NCBI GenBank assembly: GCA_964574335.1
Contig: CAZNNH010000107.1
Location: 1-21,148, forward strand
Length of the DNA: 21,148 nt
Reading direction: 5' to 3'
Origin: CAZNNH01 sp964574335
GTDB lineage: Bacteria; Acidobacteriota; Vicinamibacteria; Fen-336
Made by a program: the position numbers and the translations under genes. This document shows, piece after piece, positions 1 to 7,709 of the stretch; the first letter of the stretch is position 1, and every line of letters begins with the position of its first letter. The notes under the pieces were generated by a model. The model did not search any database, was not told where the DNA came from, and saw only the letters and a program-made list of their open reading frames with translations.

Positions 1-2
1 TC

Positions 3-326
3 ATCATGGTGCCGGTGATGGTCTACCTGCTGCGGATGCCGATGCACGTGGTGGTCGGCACCAGCCTGTTCCAGATCCTCTTCACCTGCGTCAACGTGAC
101 GGTGCTGCAGGCCCACATGAACCACACCGTCGACTTCCTGCTGGCCCTGATGCTGCTGGTGGGCTCCACCACCGGGGCCCAGCTCGGCGCCCGGATCAGC
201 AAGCGGCTGCGGGCCGACCAGCTCAAGGTCCTGATGGCCGGCATCATCCTGGCGGTGATGGTGGCGATGGTGCTGGGGCTGGTGCTGCGGCCGCACACGC
301 TCCTCTCCTACACGGGAGGGCACTGA
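3..326 (+). CDS. TauE/SafE (TSUP) family membrane exporter, 3' part only
   Basis: This is the C-terminal ~107 residues of an integral membrane protein; the 5' end lies outside the window, so the ATG at position 6 is probably internal. It shows three hydrophobic segments: MVPVMVYLLRM with the following VVVGTSLFQILFTCV, DFLLALMLLVGSTTGAQLGA, and VLMAGIILAVMVAMVLGLVL. The VGTSLFQIL stretch, the VDFLLALMLLVGS stretch and the GAQLGARISKRL loop are typical of the second half of TSUP permeases (PF01925), which export sulfite, sulfonates or other organic anions through the inner membrane. The stop is 1 bp before the start of the TIGR02186-type gene, a pairing also seen elsewhere, which supports the call. 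The substrate cannot be told from this fragment. Confidence 0.85.
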   Translation: MMVPVMVYLLRMPMHVVVGTSLFQILFTCVNVTVLQAHMNHTVDFLLALMLLVGSTTGAQLGARISKRLRADQLKVLMAGIILAVMVAMVLGLVLRPHTLLSYTGGH

Positions 327-327
327 C

Positions 328-1086
328 ATGACGGGTCTTCTGGCGCTTCTTCTGCTGTTGCCGGGAGCCGCGGGCTCGCCACCATCCGGCGCGGACGCCG
401 TCGCAGCCGCCGCCCTGCCGGTCACGGTCGAGCCCGCCAGGGGAGAGATCGGCGTCTTCTACCGGGGTCTTGAGGTGACGGTGTCGGTGGAGGCGGAGCC
501 GGGGAGCGAGGTGGCGGTGCTGCTCTCCGGACCGCGATCGAGGCTCACCCTCCGGCGCAAGGCGCGGCGTTTCGGCCTCTTCTGGGGTCCGGCCGGCGAG
601 GTGGTCTTCGAGGCGGTGCCCAGCCTCTACCTGCTCGGGTCCAGCCGGGAGCTCCGGGAGCTGACCGACGCCCGGACCCTCGACCGGCTCGGTCTCGGCT
701 ACGACGCCCTCCGCGCTGCCGAGCCGGCCGGCTCCGAGGAGTGGTTCGGGGAGCTTCTGGCCTTGAAGGAGTCGGAGGGGCTCTTCTCGGTGGCGGTCGA
801 GGCGCCGGAGCGAGACCATCTGCAGCCGGGTCGGGTCTCCCTGCCGCTGTGGGTCCCGGCCCGGGCCCAGGCGGAACGTTACGCGGTCGAGGCGTTCTGC
901 TTCCGAGACGGCCGCCTTCGGTCGCGAGGCGAGGCCCAGCTCGAGATCGAGACCGGTGGGGTGGTCGAGCTGATGGCCGGCATGGCCCACCGCCACGGCC
1001 TGGGGTACGGCATCTTCGCGGTGGTGGCGGCCCTGGCCTCGGGCCTGCTGGTGGGCTTCCTGTTCGGGTCGACCAAGAAACGCTGA
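328..1086 (+). CDS. TIGR02186-type (Alph_Pro_TM) membrane-anchored protein
   Basis: This 252-residue protein has an N-terminal signal peptide (residues 1-16, MTGLLALLLLLPGAAG), an extracytoplasmic beta-rich middle, and one C-terminal TM helix (about 226-247) ending in a positive tail STKKR. So most of it should lie in the periplasm, anchored by the C-terminus. Size, topology and its place directly behind a TauE/SafE gene match the TIGR02186/PF09608 family, whose members are of unknown function and are commonly encoded beside TSUP exporters. Recognisable parts are the opening strand with GEIGVFYRGLEVTVSVE, the SRLTLRRKARRFGLFW segment, and PSLYLLGSSREL. The family assignment is from pattern and context. 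A role as accessory subunit of the exporter is inference. Confidence 0.75.
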   Translation: MTGLLALLLLLPGAAGSPPSGADAVAAAALPVTVEPARGEIGVFYRGLEVTVSVEAEPGSEVAVLLSGPRSRLTLRRKARRFGLFWGPAGEVVFEAVPSLYLLGSSRELRELTDARTLDRLGLGYDALRAAEPAGSEEWFGELLALKESEGLFSVAVEAPERDHLQPGRVSLPLWVPARAQAERYAVEAFCFRDGRLRSRGEAQLEIETGGVVELMAGMAHRHGLGYGIFAVVAALASGLLVGFLFGSTKKR

Positions 1087-1093
1087 GGGCTCC

Positions 1094-3697
1094 GTGGCAT
1101 GGCCGGGTTGGTGGCGACGCTACTTCGCGCGCAGGCGGGGGGAGGACCTCGAGACGTTACGCCATCGCTACGAGCGCTTCGAGAGCCTGCTCGCCGGCAA
1201 CAACCGGGTGCTCGAGCTGATCACCGATGCCGGCGAGAAGAGCGGCGGCGACCATCTCTTCGACCGGCGCTACCTGGAGTCCTTGGTCAAGGAGCTGGGG
1301 CGGGCGGTGGCCGGCGTGGTCTTCGACCTCAACGCGATGTGCGACGGCTGCCACGCCGACCTGGCCGACAGCTTCGAGAGGATCCGGCAACGGGTCGAGA
1401 GCGTGCTCTCACCGAGCGCCCCGGCCCAGACGGAGCTGGTGATGCCGCTTTCCTCCGTGGATGCCGAGCTGGCCGACGCGGTGGGTGAGAAGATGGCGAC
1501 CCTCGGCCAGCTCCGACGCAAGCTCGCCCTCCCGGTTCCCGACGGCTTCGTGGTCACCGCCTGGGCCTGCCAGCGGCTGCTGGGCGAACGAACCCTGGGC
1601 CGGGCGATGGCGGCCTTCACGGATCGGCTCCGCGCCGAGAACGGAAAGGACCTGGACGAGGGAGCGGTCGCGCTCCAGCTCGCGGTGCGGCAGGCGCCGC
1701 TCGATCGCTCGCTCAGCCGGGCCATCCGGCGCGAGGCCGGTCGCTGCCGCCCGGAGGGCGGCAGCTTCGCCGTCCGCAGCAGCGCCCTCGGCGAGGACGG
1801 CGAGCACACCTTCGCCGGCCAGCACGAGACCCTCCTCAACGTCTGGCCGGATCGGGCCTGCGAGGCGTATCGGGCGGTGGTGGCCAGCCTGTTCTCGCCC
1901 CAGGCGGTACGCTACCGGCGGGAGCGGAGCCTGCCCGTCGGCCGGGCCCGGATGGCGGTCGGCTTCCTGGGGCTGGTCCGGGCCCGGGCCAGCGGCGTGA
2001 TCCACACCGTGGACCCGGTGGCGCCCCGCCGCGACGTGATGGTGGTCTCGGCGACCTGGGGGCTGGGACCGACGGTGGCGCAGGGCGCGGCGCCGGTGGA
2101 CCGGTTCGAGCTGTCGCGGGACCCCGCTCCGCGGGTGGTTCAGCGAAGCATCGCCAGGAAGGAGGCACGCCTGGAGGCGACCCCCGGCAAGGGGGGCGGC
2201 ACCCGCCTGGTGGCGGTAGAGGCGGCCCAGCAGGAGGCGGCCAGCGTCGACGACGAAGAGCTGGCCGAGCTGGGCCGGCTGGCGCTCCGGATCGAGCGCC
2301 ACCTCGGCCAGCACCAGGAGGTCGAGTGGGCAATCGGCGAGGACCGACGCCCGGTGATCCTCCAGGCGCGCGGCCTGCGTACCCTCGACTCCCCCGCCGA
2401 GCGGGAGGCCGAGGCGCTCCGCCTGTCTCAGCTACTGGCCGGCCGTCCGGCCCTGCTGCGCGGCCAGGGAGTGATCGCCTGCCGTGGCGTGGGCGCGGGC
2501 CCGGTGGCCGTGGTGCGAACGGCGGAGGCCCTGGCCGGGTTTCCCCAGGGAGCGGTGCTAGTGGCGCACGCCGCCTCCCCGGCCCTGTCACCGCTCCTGC
2601 CTCGGGCCAGCGCCGTGATCACCGACGTCGGCTCGTCGACCGGCCACCTGGCCGCCATCGCCCGCGAGTACCGGGTGCCGATGCTGGTCGGGGTCGCGGA
2701 CGCCACCGAGCGGCTGGCCCCGGGCGCCGAGGTGACGGTCGACGCCGAGGAGAACGTGGTCTATGCCGGCGTGGTCGACGAGCTGCTCCGCTTCCACCTC
2801 TCGCAGCCCCCCCAGGAGGCCGAGTTCGAGGAGTTCCGCCTGCTACGGCGACTGCTGCGGCGGGTGGCCCCGCTGAACCTGAGCGACCCGCAGGCGGAGG
2901 GCTTCCACGCCTCGGCCTGCACCACCTACCACGACGTGGTCCGTTACGCCCACGAGATGGCGGTGCGCCAGCTCACCGAGATGCCCGGCCTACGGCAAAG
3001 CGACCGCAGACGGTGCGTGCGGCGGCTCTCCCTGTCGATCCCGATGGACCTGGACCTGCTCGACCTCGGAGGCGGCCTCGACCCCGCGACGGCGGCCGAC
3101 ACGATACCGCCGGAGCTGGTGCGCTCCGCCCCGCTGCGGGCCCTGCTGCAGGGTCTCACCGCCCCCGGGACCTGGCGCACCGAGCCCGTCGACATGGACA
3201 TGGGGAGCCTGCTGGCCAGCGCCACCCGCTTCCCCTCCCTGGACGGATCGGCCACCGCCACGGTGAGGCCCAACCTGGCGGTGATCACCCGGGACTACCT
3301 CAACCTGCACCTCCGGCTCGGCTACCACTTCAACCTGATCGACTGCCATCTCTCGGACGATGCCGGCAGCAACTACATCTACTTCCGCTTCCACGGCGGC
3401 GTGACCGACATCACCCGGCGCTCGCGACGGGCCCGCCTGCTGGCGACCATCCTGAGGGAGTACGACTTCGCGGTGGAGACCAAGGGCGATCTGGTGATCG
3501 GACGGATCCGGGACCTGCCCCGTGATTCGGCGGCCGAGCGGCTGAAGATGGCGGGGCGGCTGATCGGCTACTCGCGGCAGCTCGACGTGCTGATGCGGGA
3601 CGAGACCACGGTGCGGGAGTGCGCCCGCGAGTTCGTGGGACGCCAGCTTGGCGTCCTCGACGCCGCCACCGAGGCGGTCCGGGCCGAGCCGAGCTGA
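1094..3697 (+). CDS. PEP synthase-like protein: ATP-binding and phospho-His domains fused to an unassigned C-terminal domain
   Basis: This 867-residue protein starts at a GTG 7 bp after the previous stop. Residues 1-115 are a helical N-terminal region. Residues ~125-450 resemble the PPDK_N ATP-binding domain (VGEKMATLGQLRR near 130; FAVRSSALGEDG near 225; an EVEWAIGEDRRPVILQAR end). Residues ~455-555 are the swivelling phospho-histidine domain, with the catalytic histidine at His518 in GSSTGHLAAIAREYRVP. In PEP synthase and PPDK this histidine carries the phosphate between ATP and pyruvate. Here the TIM-barrel that binds PEP/pyruvate is absent. About 300 residues of another domain take its place, with RLGYHF (741-746) and NYIYFRF (760-766). 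It may therefore use a different acceptor, possibly protein or small molecule. The neighbouring receiver genes make a signalling role plausible but unproven. Confidence 0.8.
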   Translation: MAWPGWWRRYFARRRGEDLETLRHRYERFESLLAGNNRVLELITDAGEKSGGDHLFDRRYLESLVKELGRAVAGVVFDLNAMCDGCHADLADSFERIRQRVESVLSPSAPAQTELVMPLSSVDAELADAVGEKMATLGQLRRKLALPVPDGFVVTAWACQRLLGERTLGRAMAAFTDRLRAENGKDLDEGAVALQLAVRQAPLDRSLSRAIRREAGRCRPEGGSFAVRSSALGEDGEHTFAGQHETLLNVWPDRACEAYRAVVASLFSPQAVRYRRERSLPVGRARMAVGFLGLVRARASGVIHTVDPVAPRRDVMVVSATWGLGPTVAQGAAPVDRFELSRDPAPRVVQRSIARKEARLEATPGKGGGTRLVAVEAAQQEAASVDDEELAELGRLALRIERHLGQHQEVEWAIGEDRRPVILQARGLRTLDSPAEREAEALRLSQLLAGRPALLRGQGVIACRGVGAGPVAVVRTAEALAGFPQGAVLVAHAASPALSPLLPRASAVITDVGSSTGHLAAIAREYRVPMLVGVADATERLAPGAEVTVDAEENVVYAGVVDELLRFHLSQPPQEAEFEEFRLLRRLLRRVAPLNLSDPQAEGFHASACTTYHDVVRYAHEMAVRQLTEMPGLRQSDRRRCVRRLSLSIPMDLDLLDLGGGLDPATAADTIPPELVRSAPLRALLQGLTAPGTWRTEPVDMDMGSLLASATRFPSLDGSATATVRPNLAVITRDYLNLHLRLGYHFNLIDCHLSDDAGSNYIYFRFHGGVTDITRRSRRARLLATILREYDFAVETKGDLVIGRIRDLPRDSAAERLKMAGRLIGYSRQLDVLMRDETTVRECAREFVGRQLGVLDAATEAVRAEPS

Positions 3698-3717
3698 AGA
3701 AGGCGAAGGAGGAAGGA

Positions 3718-4119
3718 ATGGACGAGACTCAGGTGATGGTGGTCGACGACGAGGAGATGGTCTGCGAGCGGCTGAAGCACCACCTCGAGAAGAACGGGTT
3801 CTGCGTCACCACCTTCCAGGACAGCCGGCGCGCCCTGGCCGAGCTCGAGGAGAAGCGGTACCACGTGGTGGTCACCGACCTGAAGATGGCGGGAGCCACC
3901 GGCCTCGACGTGCTCCACAACATCCGGGACCGTGGCTACCCGACCCAGGTGATCCTGATCAGCGGCTACGCCTCGATGGAGGCGGCCCGCGAGGCCGAGG
4001 CGGTCGGCGCCTTCGACTTCGTCTGCAAACCTTTCGAGCTCAAGACCCTCACCAACCTGGTCCGCAAGGCCGCCAGGCGCGCCCAGCGGGGCGTGGGCGT
4101 GCCGCGATCGGAGGCATAG
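3718..4119 (+). CDS. receiver-only response regulator (first of tandem pair)
   Basis: This 133-residue protein is a single CheY-like receiver domain with no output domain. The acidic pair is Asp10-Asp11, the phosphoacceptor is Asp54 (VVVTDLKMAG), the conserved Ser/Thr is Ser82 (ILISGYAS) and the conserved lysine is Lys104 in CKPF. The ATG at 3718 was chosen because it follows a strong Shine-Dalgarno sequence (GGAGGAAGG) and gives the usual receiver N-terminus; an upstream ATG at 3619 would lie inside the preceding gene. No histidine kinase is in the window. With no DNA-binding domain it must act through protein contacts, perhaps with the PEP synthase-like protein 20 bp upstream (inference). 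Confidence 0.92.
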   Translation: MDETQVMVVDDEEMVCERLKHHLEKNGFCVTTFQDSRRALAELEEKRYHVVVTDLKMAGATGLDVLHNIRDRGYPTQVILISGYASMEAAREAEAVGAFDFVCKPFELKTLTNLVRKAARRAQRGVGVPRSEA

Positions 4120-4125
4120 GGAGCC

Positions 4126-4503
4126 GTGGGCGGCAAGGCCGAGATCCTGATCCTCGACGACGAGCCGATCGTGGGGGACCGGCTCAAGCCGGCCCTCGAG
4201 AAGTGCGGCTACAGCGTCGAGACCTTCACCGACAGCCAGGCGGCGATCGACCAGCTCTCCAAGAAGCGCTACGATGTGTTGATCACCGACCTGAAGATGG
4301 CAGGCCCATCGGGACTGGACGTGCTGCACTTCGTCAAGGAGCACACCCCGAGCACCCGGGTGATCGTGATCACCGGTTACGCGACGGCCGAGCAGGCCAC
4401 CGAGTCGATCAAGAGCGGGGCCGTCGACTTCATCGCCAAGCCGTTTCGGATCAGCCACCTGCGCGAGCTGGTGGCCCGATGTCTCGAGGCACCGGGGACG
4501 TGA
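4126..4503 (+). CDS. receiver-only response regulator (second of tandem pair)
   Basis: This 125-residue CheY-like receiver starts at a GTG 6 bp after the first receiver gene. All key residues are present: Asp11-Asp12, phosphoacceptor Asp55 (LITDLKMAG), Thr83 (VIVITGYA), and Lys105 in AKPF. The segment around the phosphorylation site (KKRYDVLITDLKMAG then GLDVLHFV) is nearly the same as in its neighbour (EKRYHVVVTDLKMAG then GLDVLHNI), so the pair most likely came from tandem duplication. It has no output domain. A hairpin follows immediately after its stop codon. The partner kinase and target are unknown. Confidence 0.92.
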   Translation: MGGKAEILILDDEPIVGDRLKPALEKCGYSVETFTDSQAAIDQLSKKRYDVLITDLKMAGPSGLDVLHFVKEHTPSTRVIVITGYATAEQATESIKSGAVDFIAKPFRISHLRELVARCLEAPGT

Positions 4504-4504
4504 C

Positions 4505-4528
4505 GACCAGGCCGGGCGAGGTCTGGTC
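4505..4528 (+). terminator. hairpin after the second receiver gene (terminator or processing site)
   Basis: GACCAGGCC (4505-4513) can pair with GGTCTGGTC (4520-4528) over 9 bp, with one G-U pair and a 6-nt loop. It begins 2 nt after the receiver gene's stop. No run of T follows, so a classical intrinsic terminator is doubtful. It may be an attenuator or mRNA-end stabiliser separating the receivers from the kinase-like gene. Confidence 0.35.
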
Positions 4529-4582
4529 GCGGAACCTTCACCCGCGTGTCGGCCGACGAGGGCCGAGCGCAGGAGGTGGACG

Positions 4583-5395
4583 ATGGCGGTCATTACGATA
4601 TCGCGTGGGTCGGCCAGCGGCGGGCTGCTGCTGGCCCAGAGGCTCGGAGAGAAGCTCGGCTACGACGTGGTGGGCCGCGAGGAGATCCTGCGCGAGGCGG
4701 CCCGCTTCGGCGCCGCCGAGGAGGCCCTCAACGAAGCGCTGCTGAAGCCTCCCACCTTCCTGGAGCGCTTCCGGCACGAGAGGCGGCGCTACCTCGCCTT
4801 CGTCCAGGCGGCGCTGTGCCAGCGGGCGCTGCGGGGCCGCGTGGTCTACCACGGCAACGCCGGCCACCTGCTCCTCCAAGGGGTCTCCCACGTCCTGTGC
4901 ATCCGGCTGATCGCGTCGATGTCGTTCCGGATCCAGAAGGTGATGGAGCGGGAGCACGTGAGCCGCGACGAAGCGGTCCGCCACATCGAGGCCGCCGACA
5001 AGCAGCGCCGGGAGTGGACGCGCTTCCTCTACGGCAAGGACTGGCTCGACCCCCTCCTGTACGACCTGGTGATCAACCTGCAGACGATGGGGGTCGAGGC
5101 CGCGGTCGAGATCGCCGCGACGGCGGCCCAGCACCCCGACTTCGCCCCCACCGAGGAGAGCCGCAAGGCCATGGCCGACCTGACCCTGGCCAGCCGGGTG
5201 CGGGCCGCCCTGGCGGCGGACCCGAAGACCGCCGCGGTGGAGGTCACCGTCCGCGCCGACGGCGACGCGGTGGCCCTGGCCGGCAAGCTGCGCCCCGCCT
5301 CCGCGGTGGATGCCGTGATCGGCGTGGCCAGCGCCGTGGAAGGCGTCCGCCAGGTCGACCGCCGCGACCTCGACGCTCCCGACTACACCGTCTAG
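4583..5395 (+). CDS. cytidylate kinase-like protein with C-terminal BON domain
   Basis: This 270-residue protein has a strong Shine-Dalgarno sequence (AGGAGGTG) just before its ATG. Residues 1-~190 match the cytidylate-kinase-like family (PF13189): N-terminal AVITISRGSASGGLLLAQRL with the modified P-loop, then RGRVVYHGNAGHLLLQGVSHVLCIRLIAS, then MEREHVSRDEAVRHIEAADKQRREW, then YDLVINLQTMG. The P-loop lacks the usual Lys-Ser/Thr of true Cmk, as is common in this branch, so the substrate is uncertain. Residues ~200-265 (LASRVRAALAADP, AVALAGKLRP, VEGVRQVDRRDL) look like a BON domain, normally linked to membranes or ligand binding. It belongs to the cluster of exporter, PEP synthase-like protein and receivers, and may be a nucleotide-binding sensor or regulator (inference). 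Confidence 0.85.
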   Translation: MAVITISRGSASGGLLLAQRLGEKLGYDVVGREEILREAARFGAAEEALNEALLKPPTFLERFRHERRRYLAFVQAALCQRALRGRVVYHGNAGHLLLQGVSHVLCIRLIASMSFRIQKVMEREHVSRDEAVRHIEAADKQRREWTRFLYGKDWLDPLLYDLVINLQTMGVEAAVEIAATAAQHPDFAPTEESRKAMADLTLASRVRAALAADPKTAAVEVTVRADGDAVALAGKLRPASAVDAVIGVASAVEGVRQVDRRDLDAPDYTV

Positions 5396-5414
5396 CCGCG
5401 GCTGGGCCCAGACG

Positions 5415-5774
5415 ATGCCGGCGCCATCGCGCTCCGATCCGTTCAGCCCGGCCTCGTTCGGCCGAAGCTGGATCGCATCGGCGTCCCTGACCTGGGTGGT
5501 GGCATGCGGCCTGGCGCTCCTTCGCGTCCCCCGAGAGCTGGAGCGGGGCGTGCTGCCGACGGAGGTGCTGCTCGTCCTCTGGTGGGTCCCGCTCGCGGCG
5601 GCGACGCTCGTGGCCCAGACGCTGCTGCTCCTGATCGGTCGCAAGCTGCGGCCCGGCTCACGACGTGCGCACGGCGTCCCCTCGTGCCTCCTGACCTCGG
5701 CGGTGACCCTGCTGGGTCTGTGGGTGCTGCTGCTGCTGGCGGGAGGGGCGGATTCGTTCATCCCGCGGCTCTGA
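5415..5774 (+). CDS. small hypothetical membrane protein
   Basis: This 119-residue protein has three likely TM helices: about 19-38 (SWIASASLTWVVACGLALL), 48-73 (EVLLVLWWVPLAAATLVAQT and on), and 91-110 (LLTSAVTLLGLWVLLLLAGG). I recognise no family. The ATG is 19 bp after the kinase-like gene, with no clear Shine-Dalgarno sequence, so translation may depend on coupling or the start may be wrong. A long open frame on the opposite strand covers it, but that frame lacks a plausible protein character, whereas the hydrophobic pattern here is that of a real membrane protein. Function unknown. Confidence 0.6.
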   Translation: MPAPSRSDPFSPASFGRSWIASASLTWVVACGLALLRVPRELERGVLPTEVLLVLWWVPLAAATLVAQTLLLLIGRKLRPGSRRAHGVPSCLLTSAVTLLGLWVLLLLAGGADSFIPRL

Positions 5775-5787
5775 CCGCGGTCGTGCC

Positions 5788-5811
5788 GCCGGCCTCGACT
5801 CGATCGCCGGC
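5788..5811 (+). other. 6-bp inverted repeat upstream of the treZ promoter
   Basis: GCCGGC at 5788-5793 is repeated, and so is self-complementary to GCCGGC, at 5806-5811, with a 12-nt spacer. It lies between the membrane-protein stop and the treZ -10 element. It may be a weak terminator for the upstream cluster or an operator. In DNA this GC-rich, such a repeat can also arise by chance. Confidence 0.25.
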
Positions 5812-5822
5812 GCCGACGACGA

Positions 5823-5828
5823 TAGACT
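5823..5828 (+). promoter_or_regulatory. -10 element (TAGACT) of a leaderless treZ promoter
   Basis: TAGACT matches the TANNNT pattern of a housekeeping -10 box and stands out as AT-rich in this sequence. It ends 6 nt before the treZ ATG, so transcription would begin at or next to the A of the start codon. No Shine-Dalgarno sequence is present, consistent with a leaderless mRNA. No convincing -35 box is seen. Confidence 0.5.
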
Positions 5829-5834
5829 GCTCGC

Positions 5835-7709
5835 ATGCAAGCTGACGCCCCTGCCGTGGGCCGCGGGCCTGTCCCCGGCCGCCTGGGTGCGACCCCGCAA
5901 CACGGCGGCCGCTGCCGCTTCCGGGTCTGGGCCCCGCGAGTCGAGCACGTCGACGTGGTCCTGCAGACCCCCGAGCGGGTGGCGCCGATGCGGGCCGCCG
6001 GCGACGGCTACCACGAGGCCATCCTCGAGGACGTCGAGCCCGGACGGCGCTACCTGCTCCGGCTGGACGGGGACCGCGACCGGCCCGACCCGGCCTCGCG
6101 CCACCAGCCCGAGGGCGTGCACGGGCCGTCCGAGATTGTGGACGGAAGCTTCCCGTGGACCGATGGCGGCTGGTTCGGTCGTCCGCTCCGCGAGTACGTG
6201 ACCTACGAGCTGCACGTCGGCACCTTCTCGTCCGAGGGGACCTTCGACGGCGTGGTCCCCCACCTCGACGGCCTGCGCGAGCTGGGGGTGACCGCGATCG
6301 AGCTGATGCCGGTGGCCGAGTTCCCGGGCCGCCGCAACTGGGGCTACGACGGGGTCTGCCTCTACGCCGCCCACAGCGCCTACGGCGGTCCTTCCGGCTT
6401 GCGCCGGCTGGTCGACGCCTGCCACGCCCGAGGGCTCTCGGTGGTGCTGGACGTCGTGTACAACCACCTCGGGCCCGAGGGCAACTACCTCGCCGAGCTC
6501 GGGCCGTACTTCACCGACCGTTACCTGACCCCCTGGGGGCCCGCCCTCAACTTCGACGGCAGGGGCTCCGACGAGGTGCGCGGCCACTTCATCCAGAACG
6601 CCCGCTACTGGATGGAGGAGTGCCACATCGACGCCCTGCGGCTCGACGCGGTCCACGCCATCCGCGACCACTCCGCCTACCCGTTCCTGCAGGAGCTGGC
6701 GGAGAGGACCCTCGATCTCTCGCAGACCCTGAACCGGCGCCTCTTCCTGATCGCCGAGACCGACCAGAACGACCCGCGGCTGGTCCGCTCCCGCGAGCGG
6801 GGCGGCTACGGCCTGGACGCCCAGTGGAGCGACGACCTCCACCACGCCCTCCACACGCTCCTCACCGGCGAGCAGAACGGCTACTACGCCGACTTCGGCG
6901 AGCTCGAGCACCTCGAGCGCGCCTATCGCGACGCCTACGCCTACGCCGGCCAGCGCTCTGCCTTCCGCGGCCGCCGCCACGGACGACCGGCGCCGGACCT
7001 GCCCGGAGAGCGCTTCGTGGTGGCCTCGCAGAACCACGACCAGGTGGGCAACCGGATGTACGGCGAGCGCCTGTCGACGCTGCTCGACCTCGAAGGCCGC
7101 AAGCTCGCGGCCGGGGCCGTGATCCTCTCTCCCTTCCTGCCCCTCCTCTTCATGGGCGAGGAGTACGCAGAGACCGCCCCCTTCCTCTACTTCGTCAGCC
7201 ACCAGGACCCCGACCTGGTGGAAGCGGTCCGCCGGGGCCGGCGTGAGGAGTTCGCGGCCTTCGCCTGGAAGGGGGAGCCCCCCGACCCGCAGTCGGAGGC
7301 CACGTTCCTGGCGTCGAAGCTGGACCACTCCCTGGCCCGGCAGGGCGAGCACCGGCTGCTGCGGGCCTTCTACGCCGAGCTCCTGCGCCTGCGCCTGTGC
7401 CTCTCGCCGCTCCACACCCTGGCCCGGGACCGGATGCGGGTCTTTCGCTCCGACGTGTCCCGGGCGCTGTGGCTTCACCGGACCCACGGCAACGACCAGG
7501 TCCTGGTGGTGGTCCGCTTCGGCGGCGGCGAAGGGCCGGTGGCTCTGGAGCTCCCCTCGGGTCCGTGGCGCCTGGAGCTCGACTCGGCGGACCCGGCCTG
7601 GGGCGGACCCGGCGGCCAGGTGCCGAGCCGGCTCGAAGGCGGCGGACGCCGGGAGCTCCCGATGCCCCCGCAAAGCTTGATCGTGCTCTCCCGTGGTGAG
7701 AAACCGTGA
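5835..7709 (+). CDS. treZ: malto-oligosyltrehalose trehalohydrolase
   Basis: TreZ (GH13) cuts trehalose from the end of maltooligosyl-trehalose made by TreY. The 624-residue protein has an N-terminal beta-sandwich (about 20-95, with CRFRVWAPRVEHVDVVL), the catalytic barrel opening at YELHVGTFSSEGTF, and the GH13 motifs VVLDVVYNHLGPEG, DALRLDAVHAIRD with nucleophile Asp271, LIAETDQNDPR with acid/base Glu308, and VASQNHDQVGN with Asp402. The DQNDPR and QNHDQVGNR contexts separate TreZ from glycogen branching and debranching enzymes. The C-terminal beta domain ends in PQSLIVLSRGEKP. The start ATG is 7 nt after a -10-like TAGACT, with no Shine-Dalgarno sequence. The stop overlaps the treY start (GTGA), so the two are probably translationally coupled. 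Confidence 0.95.
   Translation: MQADAPAVGRGPVPGRLGATPQHGGRCRFRVWAPRVEHVDVVLQTPERVAPMRAAGDGYHEAILEDVEPGRRYLLRLDGDRDRPDPASRHQPEGVHGPSEIVDGSFPWTDGGWFGRPLREYVTYELHVGTFSSEGTFDGVVPHLDGLRELGVTAIELMPVAEFPGRRNWGYDGVCLYAAHSAYGGPSGLRRLVDACHARGLSVVLDVVYNHLGPEGNYLAELGPYFTDRYLTPWGPALNFDGRGSDEVRGHFIQNARYWMEECHIDALRLDAVHAIRDHSAYPFLQELAERTLDLSQTLNRRLFLIAETDQNDPRLVRSRERGGYGLDAQWSDDLHHALHTLLTGEQNGYYADFGELEHLERAYRDAYAYAGQRSAFRGRRHGRPAPDLPGERFVVASQNHDQVGNRMYGERLSTLLDLEGRKLAAGAVILSPFLPLLFMGEEYAETAPFLYFVSHQDPDLVEAVRRGRREEFAAFAWKGEPPDPQSEATFLASKLDHSLARQGEHRLLRAFYAELLRLRLCLSPLHTLARDRMRVFRSDVSRALWLHRTHGNDQVLVVVRFGGGEGPVALELPSGPWRLELDSADPAWGGPGGQVPSRLEGGGRRELPMPPQSLIVLSRGEKP

Noticed and set aside
3619..3717. An earlier ATG for the first receiver gene
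   Set aside because: It would add 33 Arg/Gly-rich residues inside the preceding gene; the ATG at 3718 has a strong ribosome binding site and gives the normal receiver start.
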